64,000 nt of DNA, taken from Teredinibacter sp. KSP-S5-2. Its GTDB lineage: Bacteria > Pseudomonadota > Gammaproteobacteria > Pseudomonadales > Cellvibrionaceae. Shown piece after piece: positions 1-9,258 of this stretch. Under the pieces are notes generated by a model. It worked only from the letters and a program-made list of their open reading frames with translations. It was not told the DNA's origin and did no database searches. Within the stretch, counting starts at the first letter, position 1. Each line of letters opens with the position of its first letter. The position numbers and the translations under genes are program-made. The DNA lies in NCBI RefSeq assembly GCF_032773895.1, contig NZ_CP120416.1:3315001-3379000 (forward strand). Reading direction: 5' to 3'.

Positions 1-42
1 TATAAGTTACGTGCTTTTTTTAGATGGTCTTCGAGATAGTCA

Positions 43-1419
43 ATGAAACTCATTGAAAATATTATAAAAAACCCAGTATTAAGATCGGTTAAAGAGATCC
101 CCCACGGTCATTTAGCTGCAGCGACATTACTGTCTTTATCTTTGGGTGTTATTGCCATGCTGCCATCAAAGCAAGCAGAGGCAATTAGAGAAACTCGCAC
201 CATATCTCTCCCTGAGAGCTATACCGATTCGAACGAAAGCGATTTTGTTAATGAACTCGATCAGGTTTTACTGGATGCTCCAAATCTGGACAAAACCACC
301 ATTACTGTAAAAGCCGGAGACAACCTGTCAAAAATATTTGCCCGGGCCGGACTATCCGATAAACACATGATGGAGCTGGTCAACGGCAACAAGCAGGCCA
401 AGAAGCTGGCTCAACTCTACCCTGGCCACAAGCTGGAATTTTCCACAACAACAGATAACCAGCTTTATTCTTTGAATTATGTTCAAGACAGGCTAAACAG
501 TTTTCACTTTAAGCGAACAGACAGCGGTTTCGAATACAAAGAAACCATACGCAAACCCGATGTTAAAAGAGCCCTACGCTCGGCTAACATCGACAGTTCT
601 CTTTTTGCCGCAGGAAAAGAATCAGACATCAATGACAAGTTATTGATGGAACTTGCCGGTATTTTTGGTTGGGATATCGACTTTGCACTGGATATTCGTA
701 AAGGCGACCAGTTTAAAATTCTATACGAAGAAGAGTTTATTGACGGAGAAAAAATCGGCAACGGCCACATTCTTGCCGCGGAGTTTATTAATCAAGGGAA
801 AAGCTATCAAGCCGTCCGTTATGTTAATGCTCAAGGTGATGCGAATTACTACACCCCCGATGGCAACAGCATGCGCAAAGCCTTTCTCATGGCGCCATTG
901 GATTTCCGTCGTATCAGTTCTAACTTCAACCCCAAGCGGATGCATCCAATATCCAAAAAAGTTCGCCCTCACAGGGGAACAGACTACGCAGCCGCAACCG
1001 GAACCCCTGTTTGGTCATCTGGTGACGGACGGGTCATTCAGTCTAGTTTCACCAAAGCTAACGGCAACTACATTGTCATCCAGCACGGAAACAACATTCA
1101 AACCAAGTACCTGCACTTACATAAACGCTATGTAAAACGAGGTCAAAAAATCAGACAAGGCCAACGAATCGGTTCAGTTGGCACAACGGGCTATTCAACC
1201 GCTCCACACCTCCACTATGAGTTTCTTATTGATGGTGTTCATAGGAACCCTCGAACCATTGTAAAAAAATTACCCAAGGCAAAATCTGTAAACGAATCGG
1301 AACTGGCCTTGTTTCGTGCACAAACTCAACCACTGCTAGCTGAGTTGGCGCCGCAACAATCTGAAACGAAATTAGCGCTTGCTACAAATAAAAAAGAAAA
1401 CCAAGCCTACCAACAGTAG
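43..1419 (+). CDS. M23 family murein DD-endopeptidase (MepM/YebA-like)
   Basis: Periplasmic zinc endopeptidase that cuts peptide cross-links in peptidoglycan. The 458-residue product has an N-terminal hydrophobic stretch (about residues 24–41) acting as an uncleaved anchor or signal. A LysM/OapA-like segment follows at about 85–135 (ITVKAGDNLSKIFARAGLS), and a C-terminal LytM domain spans about 280–410. Zinc ligands are visible as HRGTD (H310, D314) and HLH (H389–H391), so the enzyme looks active. The tail after about 415 is Gln/Lys rich. The ATG at 43 lacks a strong ribosome site but fits the anchor. anmK starts 28 bases later on the same strand; this pair also occurs in Pseudomonas downstream of tyrS, which would lie outside the window. 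The paralogue name (MepM or another LytM enzyme) is uncertain. Confidence 0.9.
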   Translation: MKLIENIIKNPVLRSVKEIPHGHLAAATLLSLSLGVIAMLPSKQAEAIRETRTISLPESYTDSNESDFVNELDQVLLDAPNLDKTTITVKAGDNLSKIFARAGLSDKHMMELVNGNKQAKKLAQLYPGHKLEFSTTTDNQLYSLNYVQDRLNSFHFKRTDSGFEYKETIRKPDVKRALRSANIDSSLFAAGKESDINDKLLMELAGIFGWDIDFALDIRKGDQFKILYEEEFIDGEKIGNGHILAAEFINQGKSYQAVRYVNAQGDANYYTPDGNSMRKAFLMAPLDFRRISSNFNPKRMHPISKKVRPHRGTDYAAATGTPVWSSGDGRVIQSSFTKANGNYIVIQHGNNIQTKYLHLHKRYVKRGQKIRQGQRIGSVGTTGYSTAPHLHYEFLIDGVHRNPRTIVKKLPKAKSVNESELALFRAQTQPLLAELAPQQSETKLALATNKKENQAYQQ

Positions 1420-1446
1420 CGCGGAAAATAAGCTAAGGATATCCGG

Positions 1447-2574
1447 GTGCCCGAGAAAGACCTTTATATCGGACTTATGTCTGGAACCAGTGTCAACTCT
1501 ATTGACGCGGCTCTAATTGATTTCACCGGTAACGAGTTAAAAATTGTCGCATCGCATGAACACGACATTCCTTTGGAAATCAAACACAAGATTCTCGAAG
1601 TCTGTACTCCCGGTGAAAATGAAATAGAAAAAACCGGAGACCTCGACCGGGCGCTTGGAATTCTATTTGCCCACGCAACCGACCAGCTTTTGGGAGAAGC
1701 GGGAGTCTCCCCAGATGATGTAAAAGCGATTGGCAGCCATGGACAAACCATTCGCCACCACCCAAAAGGTGTACTAAGCGATTTAGGCTTTTCCACACAA
1801 ATTGGCGACCCCAATACTATTGCAAGCTTAACAGGAATAACTACCGTAGCTGACTTCCGACGTAAAGACGTTGCTTTGAATGGCCACGGTGCACCACTTG
1901 CACCGGCTTTTCATCAAGACAGTTTTAGCCACCCAGAAATAACACGCTGCATTATCAATATCGGTGGAATGGCCAACGTCACCTACCTTCCGGCAGAAAA
2001 AGACCACGACTCGGAAACCATTTTCGGTTTTGATACCGGACCGGGAAACGTTCTTATGGACACCTGGATTACACTTGAAATTGGTAAGTCCTACGACAAA
2101 AATGGTGAATGGGCAAAAAGCGGAACAGTGAATAACTCCCTATTGCGAACCCTCCTCTCTTACCCCTATTTTTCATTAGGCTATCCCAAAAGTACGGGTA
2201 GAGAAGAGTTCAACAAACAGTGGCTGCTCGGACATATCGACAAAGAATTAGCACCAGAGGATATTCAAGCAACCTTGCTTGAGTTAACCGCACGCTCAAT
2301 ATCTGAAGCCGTTAAAAAACATTGTTCCAAAGCCAACGAACTCTATGTTTGCGGCGGCGGTGCACACAACGAATATTTAATGAGCCGGATTCAGGCCAAC
2401 TGCCCGTCAAAAAAATTAGCGACAACAGAAGAATTGAATATTCACCCCGACTGGGTGGAAGCCTGTGCATTTGCCTGGCTGGCAAAACGCACAATGGAAA
2501 GATTACCAGGGAACCTGCCTGAAGTGACTGGCGCAACCAGACCGGCAATACTCGGAGGCATATTCCTTCCCTAA
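1447..2574 (+). CDS. anmK: Anhydro-N-acetylmuramic acid kinase
   Basis: Phosphorylates and opens 1,6-anhydro-MurNAc to MurNAc-6-phosphate in cell-wall recycling, using ATP in the cytoplasm. The 375-residue length matches the family. Conserved blocks include IGSHGQTIRH (about 96–104), the NIGGMANVTYL stretch and GFDTGPGNVLMD, in which D196 matches the catalytic aspartate. The start is GTG at 1447; no in-frame ATG lies near enough to keep the first beta strand (YIGLMSGTS). Oddity: the N-terminal nucleotide-binding motif, usually MSGTSLDGxD, reads MSGTSVNSID at residues 11–20, losing the Asp-Gly pair. It sits 28 bases after the murein endopeptidase gene and is probably co-transcribed with it, linking wall hydrolysis to recycling. 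Confidence 0.95.
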   Translation: MPEKDLYIGLMSGTSVNSIDAALIDFTGNELKIVASHEHDIPLEIKHKILEVCTPGENEIEKTGDLDRALGILFAHATDQLLGEAGVSPDDVKAIGSHGQTIRHHPKGVLSDLGFSTQIGDPNTIASLTGITTVADFRRKDVALNGHGAPLAPAFHQDSFSHPEITRCIINIGGMANVTYLPAEKDHDSETIFGFDTGPGNVLMDTWITLEIGKSYDKNGEWAKSGTVNNSLLRTLLSYPYFSLGYPKSTGREEFNKQWLLGHIDKELAPEDIQATLLELTARSISEAVKKHCSKANELYVCGGGAHNEYLMSRIQANCPSKKLATTEELNIHPDWVEACAFAWLAKRTMERLPGNLPEVTGATRPAILGGIFLP

Positions 2575-2596
2575 TCAAAGGATACGCAAAACCTGT

Positions 2597-3193
2597 TTAC
2601 TTACCAGCAGACCATTCAATTTGCCCAAGTGTTAATGAACTTAGCGCATCTTTAATTAGTTCAATTTTTTCTTCTCGAACACGCAGTAAGAATTCAACGT
2701 TATTGCTTTGGTTGTAATAAACATCATCAACTGTGATGTCAGATTGCTCACAGTAATGGCGAACTTTGTTTTCCAAAGCAAAGGGCACAGAAAAACACAG
2801 CTGCTGATATTGAATAACCGGACACTTTTCTGCAAGTTTGACACACTCGGAAATCGTTCCACCATAAGCGCGAATCAAACCACCAGCCCCCAGTTTTATA
2901 CCACCAAAATAACGTACAACAACCGCTAAAACCTGCTCTAAATCCTGCACCTGTAATATCTGAAACATGGGTTTCGCCGCAGTACCCGAAGGCTCGCCAT
3001 CATCATCTAACCCCGTATGCGCACCACACTTAAACGCAGAGCATACATGTCGGGCATCAGGGTATTGTTTTTTTAGTTTTTCGATAAACCCCTTAGCCTC
3101 TGATTTGTCCGCGCACGGAATTAAGTAACCGATAAAGCGGCTTTTTTTAACCACTAGCTCAAATTGAACTTCAGATGCTAAGGTATAAGACAT
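2597..3193 (-). CDS. yigZ: YigZ/IMPACT family protein
   Basis: Member of the UPF0029/IMPACT family, whose biochemical role in bacteria is not settled; the eukaryotic relatives bind the GCN1/GCN2 translation-control system. The N-terminal IMPACT domain is clear: KSRFIGYLIPC, then ARHVCSAFKCG, then DDDGEPSGTAAKPM and VVRYFGGIKLGAGGLIRAYG. The C-terminal ~70 residues form the ferredoxin-like DUF1949-type domain. I start it at the ATG at 3193 (MSYTLASEVQF). An upstream TTG at 3202 is possible but adds only three residues. It is convergent with anmK, with 22 bases between the stops. Confidence 0.92.
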   Translation of the reverse strand: MSYTLASEVQFELVVKKSRFIGYLIPCADKSEAKGFIEKLKKQYPDARHVCSAFKCGAHTGLDDDGEPSGTAAKPMFQILQVQDLEQVLAVVVRYFGGIKLGAGGLIRAYGGTISECVKLAEKCPVIQYQQLCFSVPFALENKVRHYCEQSDITVDDVYYNQSNNVEFLLRVREEKIELIKDALSSLTLGQIEWSAGK

Positions 3194-3257
3194 AAATCCC
3201 AATAATCTACCAACCAGCTATATTTTGCTCTACGGTTATTTTTGCCGAACAAAAACG

Positions 3258-5411
3258 TTATCTTTTCTTCCCGACTTTACTTCGAGAAGAACGTGGCAAC
3301 ATCTGATTTCGCTTGTCCCCTCTTGCCGCACGAGCCCCACTTCTTGCACCTTTAAATTTGTGCTCTTGCTTTTCACCCGGCACTAAGTGCTTTTCTGTAT
3401 CGCCGATTAAATCTTCACGCCCCATATCCCGTAACGCTTTACGGACCAAGTTCCAACTATCCGGTGCGTGGTAACGTAAAAACGCTTTTTGTGTTCTTCT
3501 TTGTTCTAATGACTTGGGCGTGCTGATTCTTTTTGATTTGTATGTAATATGCTTTAACGGATTACGATCGGAGTGATACATCGCTGTGGCTAACGCCATT
3601 GGCGATGGGTAAAAGGTTTGCACCTGGTCCACTCTGAAATTATGTTTTTTCAGCCACAAAGCCAGGTTCATCATATCTTCATCGTGGGTTCCCGGATGCG
3701 CGGCAATAAAGTACGGAATCAAGTACTGCTTTTTCCCTGCCTGCCTGGAAAACTTATAGAACATTTTTTCAAAACGATCGTAGGTTCCCATACCCGGTTT
3801 CATCATCAAACTCAGAGGACTGTTTTCACTGTGTTCCGGCGCAATTTTTAAATAGCCACCCACATGATGTGTCACCAATTCTTTCACATATTCGGGATCT
3901 TCCACAGCCAAGTCATAACGTAAGCCTGAGGCTATCGCGATATTTTTAACACCATCAATTGCCCGAGCCTTACGATAAAGTTGTGTAGTATGTTTATGAT
4001 CAGTTTCTAAATTTTTACAGATTTCCGGGTATACACAACTTAACTTACGGCAGGAAGCCTGGATATTTGGGTCCTTACAATTCAGGCGATACATATTCGC
4101 CGTCGGCCCGCCCAAATCAGAAATCGTACCGGTAAAACCCGGAACCTTTTCTTTGATTTGTTCAATTTCGTCGAGAATGGACGCTTCTGAACGACTTTGA
4201 ATAATGCGCCCTTCGTGTTCGGTGATTGAACAAAAAGTACAACCGCCAAAGCATCCCCTCATAATATTCACTGAGGTTTTGATCATGTCGTACGCTGGAA
4301 TTTTCTGTCCCTCGTAATCCGGGTGCGGAATTCGCTGGTAGGACAGACCAAAGACAAAATCCATCTCATCAGTTTCTAGCGGAATGGGCGGAGGGTTTAT
4401 CCAAACCTCTTTATTGCCATGTTTTTGCACTATGGCACGGGCGTTATGAGGATTGGACTCCTGATGCAAGACTCGCGATGTATGCGCGTACAACACAGCA
4501 TCTTTGCTGACTTTTTCATAAGACGGTACACGTATGCAGGTTTTTTCCAGCTTGAGTTCTTTCTCATGACGTCTTAACGGCAAAGGCACAATTCGAATCG
4601 GCTGAACATCATCCTGAACAGGCTCTGTTTGAGATTCACATTTGGCTTCAGGAATATATTCGTACGGGCTTGGTATTGCGTCAATTTGACCTGGCCAATC
4701 AATCCGCGACGAATCCAGTTCTGTGAATCCCCCCGGCACATGATCCAGCATCACAGCGGTACCGCGAAGATCCTGGATAGAGGACACGCTCTCTCCACCA
4801 GCCAAACGGTGACTCAGATCCACAATAGCCCGCTCTGCGTTGCCATACAAAAGAATATCCGCTCCTGAATCAACAAGAACAGAACGTCGAACTTCATCGC
4901 TCCAGTAATCATATTGCGCAATACGACGCAGACTGGCTTCGATACCGCCAATCACAATCGGAACATCTTTGTAAGCCTGTCTACAACGCTGACTGTAAAC
5001 AATCACGGAACGATTAGGGCGTTTTCCACCAAGACCACCGGGCGTGTATGCGTCGTCGCTACGGGTTTTTAAATCGGCCGTATAGCGGTTAATCATGGAA
5101 TCCATATTGCCCGCTGTCACACCGAAAAATAGGTTTGGTTTACCTAACGCTTTAAACGGTTCATCGGTCGTCCATTCTGGCTGATCAATAATTCCGACCC
5201 TAAAGCCTTGCGCTTCCAATACCCGTCCCATCACCGCCATACCAAAACTCGGATGATCCACGTAAGCGTCACCCGTAACAATTATAATGTCGCAACTATC
5301 CCACCCCAATGCATCCATTTCCTGGCGGCTTCGAGGTAAAAACGGTGCAGTGCCAAAGCATTCCGCCCAGTACAATGGATAGGAGTTGATCGGTTTTGCA
5401 GTGATTGGCAT
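3258..5411 (-). CDS. ygiQ: YgiQ family radical SAM protein
   Basis: Large radical SAM protein of unknown substrate. The 717 residues carry the iron–sulfur motif CFGGCTFC (C387, C391, C394) inside [20 protein letters not shown], preceded by the family's N-terminal domain ([19 protein letters not shown] near residue 41). The C-terminal 50 residues are Lys/Arg rich (ending SRSKVGKKR), as is usual for the family, and suggest RNA or nucleic-acid contact (inference). The ATG at 5411 begins [15 protein letters not shown], matching the family start. It stands alone, 64 bases upstream of yigZ on the same strand. Confidence 0.94.
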   Translation of the reverse strand: MPITAKPINSYPLYWAECFGTAPFLPRSRQEMDALGWDSCDIIIVTGDAYVDHPSFGMAVMGRVLEAQGFRVGIIDQPEWTTDEPFKALGKPNLFFGVTAGNMDSMINRYTADLKTRSDDAYTPGGLGGKRPNRSVIVYSQRCRQAYKDVPIVIGGIEASLRRIAQYDYWSDEVRRSVLVDSGADILLYGNAERAIVDLSHRLAGGESVSSIQDLRGTAVMLDHVPGGFTELDSSRIDWPGQIDAIPSPYEYIPEAKCESQTEPVQDDVQPIRIVPLPLRRHEKELKLEKTCIRVPSYEKVSKDAVLYAHTSRVLHQESNPHNARAIVQKHGNKEVWINPPPIPLETDEMDFVFGLSYQRIPHPDYEGQKIPAYDMIKTSVNIMRGCFGGCTFCSITEHEGRIIQSRSEASILDEIEQIKEKVPGFTGTISDLGGPTANMYRLNCKDPNIQASCRKLSCVYPEICKNLETDHKHTTQLYRKARAIDGVKNIAIASGLRYDLAVEDPEYVKELVTHHVGGYLKIAPEHSENSPLSLMMKPGMGTYDRFEKMFYKFSRQAGKKQYLIPYFIAAHPGTHDEDMMNLALWLKKHNFRVDQVQTFYPSPMALATAMYHSDRNPLKHITYKSKRISTPKSLEQRRTQKAFLRYHAPDSWNLVRKALRDMGREDLIGDTEKHLVPGEKQEHKFKGARSGARAARGDKRNQMLPRSSRSKVGKKR

Positions 5412-5459
5412 CAGGTTTTCTCAGGCATCTAGAATGGTTGGGCATCCTAAAGCCCTATT

Positions 5460-5489
5460 TTGCTTAGTTCAAGAATTTAACTGTACAAT
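5460..5489 (+). promoter_or_regulatory. Candidate sigma-70 promoter for cysE
   Basis: TTGCTT at 5460–5465 and TACAAT at 5484–5489, separated by 18 bases, about 115 bases before the cysE ATG. This is pattern recognition only, in the 193-base gap between the divergent ygiQ and cysE genes. The cysE ribosome site (GGAG at about 5594–5597) is good. Confidence 0.35.
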
Positions 5490-5604
5490 TTACAAACAGG
5501 CATACATTACATAGGGGCATTCAACGCCATATCTAACGTGCAACATTGTTTCGACACATTTATAGCCTTAAGATGCACCTCTCACCCGTAGCTGGAGCAT
5601 AATA

Positions 5605-6435
5605 ATGCCTTTAAAGCAGCCACTTTCAGTTATTAGCGATAAAGAAGATATGATCTGGGACGAAATTCGGCGTGAAACGAAAGAGCAGGCAGAACAAGAA
5701 CCCGCCTTAGCCAGTTTCCTCCACGCCAGTATACTTAATCACGATACGCTTGAAGGCGCATTGAGTTTCCACTTGGCCAACAAGCTTGCCAGCCCTGCAC
5801 TTTCAGCTCTGCAAGTCAGAGAAATTATTGAAGACTCCATTCGAGAGGACGGTTGCTTGCGTAAAGCTGTAAGAGCCGACATTCAGGCGGTGTATGACAG
5901 AGACTCCGCCTGCGATTCGTATTCCTTACCCTTTCTCTATTTCAAAGGCTTCCACGCATTGCAGGCTTTTCGTGTTTCACACTGCCTGTGGCATAAAGGC
6001 CGTCTGTCCCTCGCCTACTTCTTACAAAGCCACATTGCCTTAACATTTGGTGTAGATATCCATCCGGCCGCCAAAATTGGTAAAGGCATCATGCTTGACC
6101 ATGCAACAGGCATTGTCATTGGTGAAACAGCAGTAGTGGAAGACAATGTTTCCATTATGCAGGCCGTCACTCTCGGCGGAACCGGTAAGGAGTCTGGTGA
6201 CAGGCACCCGAAAGTCGGCAAAGGCGTATTGATCAGCGCGGGAGCTAAGGTGCTTGGCAATATCCGTATCGGTGAAGGCGCTAAAATCGGCGCAGGCAGT
6301 GTCGTCCTGAAAGATGTACCACCGCATACCACGGTTGTCGGTGTACCCGCTGTCGAAGTCGGCCATCCAACCTCAGAATCACCCGCACTGGAAATGAATC
6401 ACTCGATCAGTTGCGACGAGGACTGCAAGAAATAG
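5605..6435 (+). CDS. cysE: Serine O-acetyltransferase
   Basis: Transfers acetyl from acetyl-CoA to L-serine, the first step of cysteine synthesis. The 276-residue protein has the helical N-terminal half of long CysE enzymes and a C-terminal left-handed beta helix of hexapeptide repeats. D151, H166 (LDHATG) and H201 (DRHPKVG) match the E. coli catalytic residues with a constant offset of eight. The extended C-terminal tail (ending DEDCKK) is where cysteine feedback inhibition acts in the family. The ATG at 5605 has a GGAG ribosome site. It ends two bases before the convergent epmA stop. Here cysE is not linked to other sulfur genes. Confidence 0.96.
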   Translation: MPLKQPLSVISDKEDMIWDEIRRETKEQAEQEPALASFLHASILNHDTLEGALSFHLANKLASPALSALQVREIIEDSIREDGCLRKAVRADIQAVYDRDSACDSYSLPFLYFKGFHALQAFRVSHCLWHKGRLSLAYFLQSHIALTFGVDIHPAAKIGKGIMLDHATGIVIGETAVVEDNVSIMQAVTLGGTGKESGDRHPKVGKGVLISAGAKVLGNIRIGEGAKIGAGSVVLKDVPPHTTVVGVPAVEVGHPTSESPALEMNHSISCDEDCKK

Positions 6436-6437
6436 GA

Positions 6438-7364
6438 TTATCCGTTTATGGAGAATGGCATTACGTGCTTGATGTCATTTTCCTTGGTCAAACACATCAG
6501 TAATCGATCCACTCCCAAGGCAACACCGGCACATTCAGGAATACCGTTTTCCAACGCCACCAGAAGCTCACTATCGATGGGCATCACTGGCAACCCCATT
6601 TGTTCTCGCTGCACATTATCAGCAAGGAAACGCTGCCTCTGTTCTTCTGCATCAGTAAGTTCGTAATACCCATTTGCCAACTCAACTCCGTCCCAATAGA
6701 TTTCAAAGCGTTTTGCGACTGGGTACGAACCGCAAGCACTCCGCTGTATTCGAGCTAAGGCGCATTGGGATTCGGGAAAATCATATACAGCAACAAGCCG
6801 CTCCTTGAAAAGCGGTTCCACCAAATGAGTAAAGAGAAGATCCAGCCAAAAGTTTTTCGGCTCGCTCTCCCAGGTAACTTCCAAACGATCTTTGGCAATG
6901 AGCTGCAACTGACTCGCCGAACAGGTATGAGGGTTAACCCCAGTAGCACTGACAAAAACCTCTTCATAAGACATTTTTTCCGGCTCAATATCTGTCGTTA
7001 AAGAACCGATTAACTGGAACACATCCTCAATAAGCTGCTGCTCATTCCAACCCATCCGATACCATTCCAGCATGGTGAACTCGGCACTGTGTTTTCGTCC
7101 TGCTTCTTCCAAACGGAATGCTTTTCCTAAATAAAACACATCCTGCGAAATGTTCGAGAGCAGTTTTTTGATATAGAACTCGGGAGATGTCTGGAGAAAA
7201 TAACCATCAACCTGAAAAGACTGTATGTGAGGATCTGAAACCGTAGTGGAAGCCAGTACAGGCACATCCACTTCCAACGCACCACTGGAATAAAAATGGT
7301 TCCGAATGCAACGTAACAGCTCTGACCGACGCTGCAGCATAGTTTCTGAAAAATTTACATTCAA
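6438..7364 (-). CDS. epmA: EF-P--(R)-beta-lysine ligase
   Basis: Attaches (R)-beta-lysine to Lys34 of elongation factor P. It is a class II lysyl-tRNA-synthetase-like enzyme without the anticodon-binding domain. The 308 residues (slightly shorter than E. coli EpmA) include class II motif 2 (FRLEEAGRKHSAEFTMLEWY, about 83–102) and motif 3 (GVALGVDRLLM, about 280–290). The start at 7364 (MNVNFSETMLQRR) leaves a 75-base gap to efp upstream that holds an efp terminator, so epmA may need its own promoter. Together with efp and epmB this gives the core beta-lysylation pathway in one place. Confidence 0.95.
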   Translation of the reverse strand: MNVNFSETMLQRRSELLRCIRNHFYSSGALEVDVPVLASTTVSDPHIQSFQVDGYFLQTSPEFYIKKLLSNISQDVFYLGKAFRLEEAGRKHSAEFTMLEWYRMGWNEQQLIEDVFQLIGSLTTDIEPEKMSYEEVFVSATGVNPHTCSASQLQLIAKDRLEVTWESEPKNFWLDLLFTHLVEPLFKERLVAVYDFPESQCALARIQRSACGSYPVAKRFEIYWDGVELANGYYELTDAEEQRQRFLADNVQREQMGLPVMPIDSELLVALENGIPECAGVALGVDRLLMCLTKENDIKHVMPFSING

Positions 7365-7394
7365 AGCGGTTTACTGACAGGAGAAAATGATACG

Positions 7395-7427
7395 AAAAAC
7401 ACGCCCAATCTGTACAAATTGAGCGCG
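7395..7427 (-). terminator. Rho-independent terminator of efp
   Basis: On the minus strand a 10-pair stem (plus-strand arms 7400–7409 and 7418–7427, with two G–U pairs) and 8-base loop is followed by five T residues (plus-strand A run 7395–7399). It lies 13 bases past the efp stop. Confidence 0.75.
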
Positions 7428-7439
7428 CCTCTAGATTAA

Positions 7440-8009
7440 TTACTTACTGGCACGCCCTAGGTATTCGCCTGTGCGTGTATCAACTCGAACCACTTCACCT
7501 TGAGCGATAAATAGAGGAACCTTCACCACAGCGCCTGTTGAAAGCGTGGCAGGCTTGGTGCCACCTTGTGCGGTATCACCTTTGACACCCGGGTCTGTTT
7601 CCACAATTTCCAACTCAACATGGTTTGGCGCTGTCACAGCAAGAGGTGCGCCGTTGTATAAGGTCACCACGATCGTGTCCTGCTCACGCAGCCATTTTGC
7701 GGATTCACCCACTGCATTTGCATCGGCCTGATGTTGCTCAAATGTCTGAGGTTCCATAAAGTGCCAAAATTCGCCATCGGTGTAGAGGTATTCCATTTCT
7801 ACATCAACAACGTCTGCACCATCCAAGCTTTCACCAGACCTAAATGTACGTTCCCATACACGGCCGGTTTTTAAGTTTTTTAGTTTTACCCGGTTAAATG
7901 CTTGCCCTTTACCAGGCTTCACAAACTCATTCTCAACGATTGAGCATGGGTCGCCTTCGAGCATTACTTTTAAACCACTTCGAAATTCATTGGTAGAATA
8001 ACTAGCCAT
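7440..8009 (-). CDS. efp: Elongation factor P
   Basis: Relieves ribosome stalling at polyproline stretches by binding between the P and E sites. The 189 residues show the KOW-like N domain and two OB domains. The modified loop is KPGKGQ, with K34 at the position that carries beta-lysine in E. coli. The presence of Lys (not Arg) plus EpmA and EpmB nearby indicates beta-lysylation rather than rhamnosylation. The ATG at 8009 has a GAGG ribosome site six bases upstream. It is divergent from epmB (119-base shared upstream region) and ends in a clear terminator before epmA. Confidence 0.97.
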   Translation of the reverse strand: MASYSTNEFRSGLKVMLEGDPCSIVENEFVKPGKGQAFNRVKLKNLKTGRVWERTFRSGESLDGADVVDVEMEYLYTDGEFWHFMEPQTFEQHQADANAVGESAKWLREQDTIVVTLYNGAPLAVTAPNHVELEIVETDPGVKGDTAQGGTKPATLSTGAVVKVPLFIAQGEVVRVDTRTGEYLGRASK

Positions 8010-8128
8010 TATGTCCTCAAACCTAAATTACAAAGAAACCTGCTGTACAACGAGAACACCAAACTAAATATTCGATCGCATTGTACAAATAACAACCAAA
8101 GCAAGAGCTTACTGATTAAAAGGCGCAC

Positions 8129-9142
8129 ATGATACATCGAACTATCCCAACATGGCAGGCCAAAAGCTGGCAAGAAGAGCTTTCACAGCTGATAACCGAC
8201 CCCAAAACCCTATTTGAAGTGCTGGAATTACCCGAGTCGATGCTTGATGCCGCCTATCAAGCCCACAAAGCCTTCCCAATCAGAACAACCTTTTCCTATA
8301 CCCAGAATATCAACAAGGGCGATATTCACGACCCGCTGCTCCGGCAAATACTTCCCATCGGGGAAGAGTTGGAACATGTTGAAGGTTATAGCAATGACCC
8401 TGTAGGAGAAGAACACACCACCGTCGCGCCTGGGGTCGTGCACAAATATCACGGGAGGGTATTGCTGATTGGTGCAACCCAATGTGCGATTAACTGCCGT
8501 TATTGCTTCCGTCGTGCATTTGACTATTCGGCAAATAATCCGTCCAGAGCTCAATGGCAACTCTCCCTGCAATACATCGAGAATGATCCAAGTATTGAAG
8601 AAGTGATTCTTAGCGGCGGTGACCCATTGGCCCAGTCTGATGCACAAATATCCTGGCTAATCTCACAACTCGACCAGATTTCACACTTACGACGGTTACG
8701 TATACACACACGTCTGCCTGTCGTTCTACCGAGTCGAATCACGCAAAATTTTTGTCGAATACTAAATAATTCCAGACTGGAAAAAGTCTTGGTAATTCAC
8801 TGTAACCACCCTCGAGAACTAAGCTCTCAGGTTTCAGAATCGCTCGAGAAACTCGCGCAGGAAGGCGTCACACTGCTGAATCAGTCGGTTTTACTTAAAG
8901 GTGTGAATGACAATACGGATACATTAAAAAAACTGAGTAAAGAGTTGTTCCGCTACCGGGTACTACCGTACTATTTGCACCTCTTGGATAAAGTACATGG
9001 TGCGGCGCACTTCTCCGTCAGCACCAACACTGCTACTGAAGTTTATCAGAACTTGATTGCCGAACTGCCTGGCTACCTAGTGCCAAAGTTAGTACAGGAA
9101 ATTGCAGGTGAAAAATCAAAAACTTTGATTACTCTTACATAA
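8129..9142 (+). CDS. epmB: EF-P beta-lysylation protein, lysine 2,3-aminomutase
   Basis: Radical SAM, PLP-dependent enzyme that turns L-alpha-lysine into (R)-beta-lysine for EF-P modification. The 337-residue length is right. The cluster motif is CAINCRYC (C119, C123, C126), and the PLP-binding lysine is K320 in GYLVPKLV near the C terminus. The glycine-rich SAM region (SGGDPLAQSD) is intact. It is transcribed away from efp. The ATG at 8129 (MIHRTIPTWQAKSWQEELSQ) matches the family start. Confidence 0.95.
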   Translation: MIHRTIPTWQAKSWQEELSQLITDPKTLFEVLELPESMLDAAYQAHKAFPIRTTFSYTQNINKGDIHDPLLRQILPIGEELEHVEGYSNDPVGEEHTTVAPGVVHKYHGRVLLIGATQCAINCRYCFRRAFDYSANNPSRAQWQLSLQYIENDPSIEEVILSGGDPLAQSDAQISWLISQLDQISHLRRLRIHTRLPVVLPSRITQNFCRILNNSRLEKVLVIHCNHPRELSSQVSESLEKLAQEGVTLLNQSVLLKGVNDNTDTLKKLSKELFRYRVLPYYLHLLDKVHGAAHFSVSTNTATEVYQNLIAELPGYLVPKLVQEIAGEKSKTLITLT

Positions 9143-9258
9143 TAATCGGAGTACAGAGTTAACCGCTTTAAAAACCAGTGACAACGCCGGCGAGTAAACT
9201 CTATACGATTCGACGCGAAATCGTTTAACAATCTTGGAAGTTGTACTAAGTTTAAAAA

